Positions 1-4,989 of a stretch of 7,286 nt of DNA are shown here, piece after piece. Source of the DNA: an uncultured Coriobacteriaceae bacterium (GTDB taxonomy: Bacteria; Actinomycetota; Coriobacteriia; Coriobacteriales; UMGS124). The notes beneath the pieces were generated by a model. It made no database searches. It was not told where the DNA came from and saw only the letters and a list, made by a program, of their open reading frames with translations. The stretch is from NCBI GenBank assembly GCA_900555105.1, contig USJP01000071.1:1-7286 (forward strand), written 5' to 3'. Both the position numbers and the translations under genes were made by a program. Each line of letters starts with the position of its first letter. Position 1 is the stretch's first letter.

Positions 1-181
1 AACGGGAGAGCATCGCGCCGGCGAGACCGAGCTTGCGGCCGATGTGCTGCTTCTCAGGCGCAAGGCGATCGCTCGTAAGGATGATGAAGACGATGTTGTC
101 CACACCCAGGATGATCTCCAAGAACACAAGCGTAACGAGGCTGATCCACGCCTCAGGCGTCGCAAGGAACGATAGGTCCAC
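1..181 (-). CDS. TerC-family integral membrane protein, N-terminal part (gene runs off the left edge)
   Basis: Only the first 60 codons are in the window. The start is a GTG at 181, with AAGGG at 190-194 eight bases upstream. The visible protein opens MDLSFLATPEAWISLVTLVF and then has a hydrophobic first membrane helix ending in a GVDN motif (E22, D28, N29), followed by the charged run DRLAPEKQHIGRKLG. The helix plus E..LGVDN is the hallmark of the TerC/Alx family. Members of this family are implicated in manganese export and in metallating secreted enzymes, and they often sit behind yybP-ykoY riboswitches. The gene begins 45 bases after the mntP stop, with no terminator between, so it is probably co-transcribed with mntP from the same manganese-controlled leader. 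The family call is firm; the exact substrate is inferred. The C-terminal half, and any CBS or CorC extension, cannot be seen. Confidence 0.85.
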   Translation of the reverse strand, partial: MDLSFLATPEAWISLVTLVFLEIILGVDNIVFIILTSDRLAPEKQHIGRKLGLAGAMLSR

Positions 182-226
182 TTTCTTTTCCCTTTCTCTT
201 GGGGTCTATGAACATGTACAGGCCGA

Positions 227-775
227 CTAGATCAGAGCCTTGATACCAATGAGGATAAGAACGACGCCGCCCACGACCGTGGCTTTCTCGCCAAGCTTGT
301 TGCCAAAGGTGCGGCCGACAACCAGAGCCAAGCAGGTGCACACAAACGTGGTCAGGGCAATGATGCCCGATGCGGAAAGGGGTTCCACACCCATTCCGAC
401 AAAACTCACACCCACGGCAAACGCGTCGATGCTCGTGGCAATCGCTTGCACGAAGAGCGAGCCTATGGTGAGCGTCTTATCGTCGACGTCACCATCTTCT
501 TCCTCGTGGAAAGCGTCCCAAATCATCTTGCCGCCCACAAAGCCCAGGATGACAAAGGCGACGATGCCGGCATAGCGCTCGATGACCTCGGCCACAAGTG
601 AACCGGCGAAAAAGCCCAGAAGAGGCATGAGGCCCTGGAATGCCCCGAAGAAGACAGGCATGAGCATGGCCCGACCGCAAGACAAACCACGATGGGCAAA
701 AACGTTTGACACCGTGACGGCGAATGCGTCCATCGACAGCGCCAAACCCAAAAGAACGACTTCGACCAACGACAC
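227..775 (-). CDS. mntP: MntP-family manganese efflux pump
   Basis: This 182-residue protein has about six membrane helices in two related halves, each opening with the family signature. These are LALSMDAFAVTVSN (residues 11-24, D16) and ATSIDAFAVGVSF (113-125, D117). Other family marks are FGAFQGLMPLLGF (43-55), the GGKMIWDAF turn (81-89), and the C-terminal GGVVLILIGIKAL. A cytosolic acidic loop, EEEDGDVDD (91-99), joins the halves. The length matches the usual 180-190. MntP exports Mn(II) across the inner membrane and protects against manganese overload. The start is GTG at 775, chosen because the protein then begins MSLVEVVLLG as family members do. The upstream leader is polypurine-rich, with GAGGAG at 787-792, a rather long 11 bases from the start. 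Expression is very likely controlled by the riboswitch and terminator at 835-941. TerC follows after 45 bases. Confidence 0.95.
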   Translation of the reverse strand: MSLVEVVLLGLALSMDAFAVTVSNVFAHRGLSCGRAMLMPVFFGAFQGLMPLLGFFAGSLVAEVIERYAGIVAFVILGFVGGKMIWDAFHEEEDGDVDDKTLTIGSLFVQAIATSIDAFAVGVSFVGMGVEPLSASGIIALTTFVCTCLALVVGRTFGNKLGEKATVVGGVVLILIGIKALI

Positions 776-834
776 GGAAGCGCTTTCTCCTCTCTCCTCC
801 CAGCTCCCGTCACCTCGACCGAAACCCGCGCAAC

Positions 835-867
835 AAAAAAGCGAGACTCACGGCGAGGCAATCTCGC
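835..867 (-). terminator. Intrinsic terminator overlapping the riboswitch (attenuator of mntP)
   Basis: Reading the minus strand, GCGAGA (867-862) pairs with TCTCGC (846-841), with a further inner CTC/GAG pairing after a small bulge. A run of six T (840-835) follows immediately. This is a standard Rho-independent terminator, placed 60 bases before the mntP start. Its 5' arm is the conserved GCGAGA segment of the riboswitch, and its loop region contains the 3' P1 strand (858-853). The terminator and the folded aptamer therefore cannot coexist. Inference: ligand-bound aptamer prevents termination. Confidence 0.85.
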
Positions 868-941
868 TTATTAAGGCACGCCAGGCACATGGCCATGATG
901 TTGACGGGCCGCGCACTATCGTGCGCAAGCTACTCCCTCAC
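853..941 (-). promoter_or_regulatory. yybP-ykoY manganese riboswitch aptamer
   Basis: On the minus strand, 941-853 carries the conserved pieces of the yybP-ykoY class in the right order. The P1 strand GTGAGG (941-936) runs into the L1 motif GGGAGTAGC. A perfect P2 hairpin, GCGCAC-GATA-GTGCGC (926-911), follows. Next comes the joining segment CCGTCAACAT, a GCCA/TGGC hairpin (893-880), and the L3 motif AAGCGAGA (869-862). The P1 closing strand CCTCGC (858-853) pairs with GTGAGG through six pairs, one of them U-G. The GGGAGTA and GCGAGA loops form the Mn(II) site in known members. Placement directly in front of mntP is the classical association of this class. Three extra bases (TTG) between L3 and the P1 3' strand, compared with the usual GCGAGACC, are a small deviation. 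Confidence 0.88.
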
Positions 942-950
942 ATGAAGAAA

Positions 951-980
951 ACAGTACCAGAGACACATCGCACTCGTCAA
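951..980 (-). promoter_or_regulatory. Probable promoter of the mntP-terC leader transcript
   Basis: The minus strand shows a -35-like TTGACG (980-975), an 18-base spacer and a -10-like TACTGT (956-951), preceded by TGG, which makes an extended -10. The predicted start near 943-946 would place the 5' end of the RNA just before P1 of the riboswitch. That is the expected position and supports the call. The -10 box itself is weak (three of six consensus bases). Confidence 0.55.
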
Positions 981-1091
981 CGACCGACGATATCAGCCGT
1001 TGCGTTTTCCCACGAAGACCAACTTTGCCTCAGCGAACTTGTTGGCAGTTCACTGGAGGCGCCGGGCCAGCACAGGCGCAAGCGCGTGCTC

Positions 1092-2894
1092 CTAGTAAAT
1101 CCCCGAAGTATCAGGGATGATGGAACCCTCGGGACGTGTGGCGTTGCCGGAACTCAGCCACTCGGGAAGCGTGGAATCGGCGGCCACAAGCTCGTTGACG
1201 GTCACAAACTCGTAGCCTTCCGCCTGGAAGCGCTCGATGATCGAAGGCAGCGCCACGACATCGCGGTCTCGGTTGCCGCCGGCGTCGTGCATGAGGATGA
1301 TGGCGCCGTTGTAGTTGTCGCCCGACAGGCCGTTCGTGCAGTTCGCCACGATCTGGGCGGCGCCGTCTTCGATGCCCGACCCGTTGCTGGCGACGCTCCA
1401 GTCCTCGGAGTCAACGCTCCAATACACCGACATGGTGATGTCGCGGCCGGTGTCAGCCATGTACTGGAGGAACTGCCAGCCCCTGAGCTCGCCGTAGGGC
1501 GGGCGGAGCACGGAGGTCTGAACGCCCGTCGCCTGCTCAATGAGGTCAAACGTCTGAGAGATCTCGCCCTCACGGGTTGCTGCGTCCATGCCCGACAGCG
1601 TGCAGTCATCGTGCGAGTAGGTGTGGCTTGCAATCTGATGGCCGGCATCGCGCACGCGCTGGGCCATCTGTGTGTACTCCTCGCCCGCGGCCAGGGTCGA
1701 GCCGAGCATGAAGAACGTCGCCTTTGCGCCGTATCGAGCAAGGATGTCGAGGTACTGCGGGGTGTAGTCGAGGTTGGGTCCGTCGTCGAACGTGATGGCG
1801 ACCAAGCGGCGACCGTCGTCGGGGTTCACGCCGGAGTTGGCGATGATGAGGTCACGCGCCTCCTGTGTCACGCCGCGGTCGATGGTGCGACCCGACACAA
1901 CGCCCGTCTCCACCGTGGAGATGCCGTTCTGGCCCCACTGCTTCACATAGCCGATGGAGGCAAGCAGCAGGCTCGAATCAGGCACCTGGATGCCACAGGG
2001 AATCTCGGTCGTCTGCTTCGTAACATCCTCAGTCTTGTCAGTGCCATTGATAAACTCGAGGACGTCGCTCTCGCGCAGCTTATACGTGCTCACGTCGACA
2101 GGCTCGCCGTTGACGCACAGCGTGTAGGGGTTGCCGGCGCCTCGCTCAAGCACATCGGGAATCTCGCCATCAGCGCAGATGGAGACGAGGTTGCCCGCGA
2201 CAGGCGACGCATAGCCGCGGCTCACGATCTCCTGCACCGAAAGACCGATGGGCAGCTCGCGAACCTTGCCATCGATGGTGCACGCCACGGCGCGATGCGT
2301 GTACCACAGTGCGCCGCCCACACCCAGCAACGCCACGGCGGCAACGCCGCCCGCAGCCATGCCCAAAAGCTTGCGGCGGGAAATACCGGAGCCGTTGTGC
2401 TGCGGGGTAAGGTTTCCCGAAGGGCCATACCCACTCTGACGATGATGAGAGGAGCTCGTGACGGGCTCCACGCCCGAGGCGTTGTTAGGCCTGCGTGACG
2501 AGGTGTACGCCTGGCCCGAGCCTACGGGATACTGTGTGGGCTGCTGACCGCCCCGGGAACCCCTAGCGCCTCTCGACGTGTTGCCTCCATAGGGATCCGA
2601 ACCATAGCGGCCCGACTGGAGAGGGGCACCCGCACCGGCACCCTGACCATAGCGTCCCTGGGACTGCTGGCCACCGTAAGGGCTTGCCTCCCGCTCAGCT
2701 TGTCCGTCCTGGTCATAGGCGCCTGAATACGTCTGGCGTGTATATGAGGGCCTCGATGTGCTATAGCCCTGGTCGCGAGTCTCATACACATCACGTGAAC
2801 CGTAGCCGGCACGACCGCTGGCATCCTGAGAGGCGTAAGGGTCACGCTCGTCATAGGTGTTGTTGTCATAATTGGGACGGCGACGGTCGGCCAT
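1092..2894 (-). CDS. Membrane-anchored polysaccharide deacetylase (NodB domain) with long disordered cytosolic tail
   Basis: This 600-residue protein has three parts. Residues 1-170 are hydrophilic and low-complexity, rich in Gly, Tyr, Gln, Ser and Arg. SRRKLLG followed by a hydrophobic stretch (about 172-198) makes one membrane anchor with a twin-arginine look. Residues 200-290 form a small domain with repeated beta-strand-like segments that I cannot name firmly; a beta-grasp fold is a guess. Residues 362-572 are a complete NodB/carbohydrate esterase 4 domain. It has TFDDGP (D370 base, D371 metal), SHTYSH (H424 and H428 metal), RPPYG (464-468), YWSVDSEDW (491-499) and LMH (H536). Such enzymes remove acetyl groups from peptidoglycan or exopolysaccharide N-acetyl sugars outside the membrane. 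The start ATG at 2894 has GGAG nine bases upstream. The gene follows the PRC-barrel gene after 68 bases. The substrate is unknown; wall modification is likely. Confidence 0.92.
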   Translation of the reverse strand: MADRRRPNYDNNTYDERDPYASQDASGRAGYGSRDVYETRDQGYSTSRPSYTRQTYSGAYDQDGQAEREASPYGGQQSQGRYGQGAGAGAPLQSGRYGSDPYGGNTSRGARGSRGGQQPTQYPVGSGQAYTSSRRPNNASGVEPVTSSSHHRQSGYGPSGNLTPQHNGSGISRRKLLGMAAGGVAAVALLGVGGALWYTHRAVACTIDGKVRELPIGLSVQEIVSRGYASPVAGNLVSICADGEIPDVLERGAGNPYTLCVNGEPVDVSTYKLRESDVLEFINGTDKTEDVTKQTTEIPCGIQVPDSSLLLASIGYVKQWGQNGISTVETGVVSGRTIDRGVTQEARDLIIANSGVNPDDGRRLVAITFDDGPNLDYTPQYLDILARYGAKATFFMLGSTLAAGEEYTQMAQRVRDAGHQIASHTYSHDDCTLSGMDAATREGEISQTFDLIEQATGVQTSVLRPPYGELRGWQFLQYMADTGRDITMSVYWSVDSEDWSVASNGSGIEDGAAQIVANCTNGLSGDNYNGAIILMHDAGGNRDRDVVALPSIIERFQAEGYEFVTVNELVAADSTLPEWLSSGNATRPEGSIIPDTSGIY

Positions 2895-2933
2895 TATGTG
2901 TCACTCCACTTTGGTTGAGGCGTATGCGCAAGG

Positions 2934-2952
2934 CGGCCGCGCGTGGCGGCCG
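2934..2952 (-). repeat. GC-rich inverted repeat between the PRC-barrel and deacetylase genes
   Basis: The arms CGGCCGC and GCGGCCG pair perfectly over seven bases around a five-base loop, 10 bases after the PRC-barrel stop. No T-run follows on the minus strand, so it is not a normal intrinsic terminator. It could stabilise the 3' end of a processed upstream transcript, or be a chance product of GC-rich DNA. Confidence 0.5.
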
Positions 2953-2962
2953 TCGTTCCATC

Positions 2963-3901
2963 CTACTTCTTTGCTTTGTCGTACTCCTTCTTGAAATCGG
3001 AGAACATGGAACCAGCCGATTTCAAGTGGTTCGTCACGGCCTTTTTGGCCGACGCGCTTGTGGATTCCTTCTTCGAAGACGACGAAGATGTGCTCTTGGT
3101 CGTCGTCTTTGTCGTCGTAGGCGCCTTCGAGCTCGTAGGTGAAGCGGCCTTCTTCTTTTCGCCCATGCCGCTCTCACGCTTGAAACCGTCGACGGCACCC
3201 GTCACCGAGTTCTTGATGCGACCCACGCCCTTGCCCACGGCCACCGTGCCACTCTCGATAGCCTTGGCGGTTGCCTCTGTGGCTGCAGCCTGGGACTTTG
3301 CAGCGGTGGTGGACACCTTGGCCGAAGCCTCGCCGGCCTTGGCGGCCAAGCCACCAGAAGGCATGAGGTCCCTTGCCTCGGGCTTCACGATGAGGATGCC
3401 CTTCTTGTAGCCAACCATGAGGGCCGCAGGGATTTCAATCGAACCCAGAAGAGCACGCGAGGTGGCGCCATCGTCGAGGAACAGCGAGTTGAGATCACCG
3501 GTGCGCTCGTCAAACGAAAGCTCGTCGACGCGACCGATCTCTACGCCGTCGGAGGTCTTGACCTCCATGCCCTCCCAGATGATGCAGCGGTCCCAATCGA
3601 GATCGAGGCGCTTCATGGCCTCGTCGTCCCAAGACTTGCCGCCCATGGTGGGGACAATCACGCCGTCCTGCACATCCATGGCGTCGAGTGCCAGGAACTT
3701 CTCGGGACGCTTGATCATCCACAAAAGGTCGGGCCTGCGCACGATAAAGCCCACAACCTTGAGGCCGTCAGGCGAGAACACCGTCTTGAAGACCTTGCCG
3801 ATCTTGCGATGACGGCGCGGCACGCCGTTCTTGTCAAGCTCCTTGCCGGGCTTATGGGCGCGGCAAACCTTGACGCTTCTGACCTCTTTGGTAGTGAGCA
3901 T
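2963..3901 (-). CDS. PRC-barrel domain protein with disordered Ser/Thr/Lys-rich tail
   Basis: This 312-residue soluble protein has no signal peptide or membrane helix. Two related segments look like PRC-barrel units. The first is at about 7-84 (GKVFKTVFSPDGLKVVGFIV, then a core ending VQDGVIVP). The second is at about 110-174 (GVEIGRVDELSFDERTGDLN, then GYKKGILIVKP). The 'IGxVxxhxFDxxTG' pattern of the second unit is typical. Residues 185-240 are Ala/Lys/Thr-rich and probably helical. Residues 248-288 are almost pure Ser/Thr/Lys/Ala, and the end (289-312) is basic again. PRC barrels act as small assembly or RNA/protein-binding modules (RimM, photosynthetic reaction centre H subunit, many envelope proteins); the partner here is unknown. 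The ATG at 3901 has GGAG eight bases upstream. It sits 42 bases behind the YtxH gene, suggesting co-transcription. Confidence 0.85.
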   Translation of the reverse strand: MLTTKEVRSVKVCRAHKPGKELDKNGVPRRHRKIGKVFKTVFSPDGLKVVGFIVRRPDLLWMIKRPEKFLALDAMDVQDGVIVPTMGGKSWDDEAMKRLDLDWDRCIIWEGMEVKTSDGVEIGRVDELSFDERTGDLNSLFLDDGATSRALLGSIEIPAALMVGYKKGILIVKPEARDLMPSGGLAAKAGEASAKVSTTAAKSQAAATEATAKAIESGTVAVGKGVGRIKNSVTGAVDGFKRESGMGEKKKAASPTSSKAPTTTKTTTKSTSSSSSKKESTSASAKKAVTNHLKSAGSMFSDFKKEYDKAKK

Positions 3902-3943
3902 GACTGGATCTCCGTTGGTTGTACGAACGTGTTGAATGCGTTT

Positions 3944-4321
3944 TTATTCGGCCTTGGAGGCGTCTTCAGCTTGCTCGGACGCCATGACATCGGCAGCCTT
4001 GTCAGCAACCTGGTCGGCATTCTTGGCAATGTCGGCACGCATCTGGTCCATGCGGGCACGCGCTGCGGCAATCTTCTCGCGCAGCTCGTCAGTCTTCTCG
4101 CCAGCCTCTTGAGCCGTCTGGGCGACATCGGCGCACGTGGCAGAAACGCTCTCGTTGAGCGTGTCGGCAACCTGACCGAAGGAAGCCTCAGCGGCCTGCG
4201 CAACCTTCTCGCGAGTCTCGGCACCGGAGCGCGGAGCGATGAGGATGCCGGCGACAACGCCGACGGCGGCACCCACGAGGGCTGCAAGGGCGACACGAGG
4301 GGTGTTTTTGGATGAGCTCAT
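3944..4321 (-). CDS. YtxH-domain small membrane protein
   Basis: This 125-residue protein starts MSSSKNTPRVALAALVGAAV. It has a single glycine- and alanine-rich membrane segment (about 9-29) ending in the LIAPRSGAETREKV motif (27-40) that defines YtxH/GvpP-like stress-associated proteins. The rest (40-125) is a charged, Ala/Glu/Lys-rich amphipathic helix likely to form a coiled coil, with acidic ends and one cysteine (C64). I chose the ATG at 4321 because GAGGAG lies six bases upstream at 4328-4333. A longer reading from a TTG at 4366 would add 15 non-conserved residues before the membrane segment and lacks a good binding site. Family members are often general-stress or envelope proteins of unknown mechanism. 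The gene is 55 bases after its upstream neighbour and 42 bases before the PRC-barrel gene. Confidence 0.88.
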   Translation of the reverse strand: MSSSKNTPRVALAALVGAAVGVVAGILIAPRSGAETREKVAQAAEASFGQVADTLNESVSATCADVAQTAQEAGEKTDELREKIAAARARMDQMRADIAKNADQVADKAADVMASEQAEDASKAE

Positions 4322-4376
4322 AAGACTCTCCTCACAAACGTTGAATGGTTGAGTGCTTATACCCAACCGACGGCCC

Positions 4377-4865
4377 TTAGTTCTGAGCCGCGTCTTCAGG
4401 CAGACTCTTCACAAGGGCGTGCAAGCCCTCGACAATGCTGTCAAGGTCGGGCTTGGCGCCATGGCCGCCGGTGAACGCCCACTCCATGATCCAAACGGCG
4501 CTCGAGACCACGCCCGCCACGAGCACATCATCGGGGCACGACAGCTTGATGGTCCACATGCGCTCCTCGCCCGGCACCGCGGCGGTGTTGCCAGCGCTCA
4601 CGTCTTCCAGGTCAAGGCGGCTCATGAGCTCGACGCACACGTGCTCGAGTAGGTGGGCGCACTCGGTGTTGGGCAGCGCGTCACGGAAGACATCGCCAGC
4701 CTCGCTGATGCAGGCATGGTCGGCAATCTGAGGCATGAGGTCGTAGACGCGCTGCGTGCCCTCAATGTCGTCGGAAGTCATGACGGGGGCAGCTGCGTCG
4801 AGCTGCACCGTGGCGCACAGCGTCTCGGGACCGACCACGACTTTTTTCAGCTCAAACAGGCTCAT
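4377..4865 (-). CDS. Stand-alone protein resembling the N-terminal domain of cyanophycin synthetase (HxxEH motif)
   Basis: This 162-residue soluble protein is read from the ATG at 4865; a GTG at 4874 would add three residues, and neither start has well-spaced ribosome-binding bases. Several marks line up, in order and spacing, with the roughly 160-residue N domain of cyanophycin synthetase CphA as I remember it. They are an opening LKKVVVGPE (6-14), a helix YDLMPQIADHAC (41-52), ECAHLLEHVCVEL (68-80), then after a loop MWTIKLSCPDDVLVAGVVSSA (103-123), and a final DLDSIVEGLHALVKSL helix. H71, E74, H75 and E79 make an HxxEH...E arrangement. In some CphA N domains this has been described as a metal-dependent peptidase-like site that trims polymer into primers. 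No ATP-grasp or Mur-ligase domain follows; YtxH comes next. Homology is inferred from recalled sequence, and catalytic activity is speculative. Confidence 0.65.
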   Translation of the reverse strand: MSLFELKKVVVGPETLCATVQLDAAAPVMTSDDIEGTQRVYDLMPQIADHACISEAGDVFRDALPNTECAHLLEHVCVELMSRLDLEDVSAGNTAAVPGEERMWTIKLSCPDDVLVAGVVSSAVWIMEWAFTGGHGAKPDLDSIVEGLHALVKSLPEDAAQN

Positions 4866-4989
4866 GTGCCTCACAGGCCTTTCTCTAAAACGGGACGGCC
4901 CCCGAGATACCCCGAGGAGCCGCCTGATTCAAACTGCGTATATGGTAGCGCAAATGCAAGGCGATGCGGGCGGGCGCACGCCCCTCACG
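4866..4989 (-). other. Intergenic gap between CNNM gene and the cyanophycin-synthetase-N-like gene
   Basis: This 124-base gap has a small GGGC-GTGC-GCCC inverted repeat (4972-4983) just after the CNNM stop, a locally AT-richer stretch (about 4928-4956) and a repeated TCGGGG (between about 4897 and 4920). I could not assign a convincing -35/-10 pair. It is the longest gap in the 6303-1092 stretch and the most likely place for a promoter of the four-gene row, but this is inference. Confidence 0.3.

Larger units (their letters stand above)
776..1091 (-). other. Non-coding leader region of mntP (316 bases without a gene)
   Basis: On the minus strand this gap holds, in order, the end of the deacetylase transcript (1091 to about 985), a promoter (951-980), a yybP-ykoY riboswitch (853-941), an intrinsic terminator (835-867) and a purine-rich ribosome-binding stretch (about 785-810). 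No T-tract terminator follows the deacetylase stop. The GC-rich bases there can fold (GCAC/GTGC and GCGCC/GGCGC arms between about 1055 and 1090), but nothing resembles a classical intrinsic terminator. Read-through or Rho-dependent ending is therefore possible. An open frame on the plus strand crosses the gap but is not considered a gene. Confidence 0.8.

Noticed and set aside
153..341. 62-codon minus-strand frame spanning the mntP-terC junction
   Set aside because: It lies in a different frame from both real genes, is Arg/Gly-rich and without motifs. The GTG at 181 gives a clear TerC N terminus instead.
1020..1091. Possible terminator after the deacetylase gene
   Set aside because: Short GC stems can be drawn, but there is no T-run and the loops are awkward, so no terminator is called.
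582..2498. 638-codon open frame on the plus strand opposite mntP, its leader and the deacetylase gene
   Set aside because: The translation is rich in Arg, His, Val and Ala with no family motifs, as expected from the antisense of GC-rich genes. It would overlap two well-supported genes and a riboswitch, and it lacks a convincing start site.
3715..4296. 193-codon minus-strand frame overlapping the YtxH and PRC-barrel genes
   Set aside because: Arg/Ser/Pro-rich out-of-frame translation of two supported genes; no motif.
4322..4366. TTG start at 4366 extending the YtxH protein by 15 residues
   Set aside because: The added residues are not family-like, and GAGGAG lies six bases before the ATG at 4321, inside the would-be extension.
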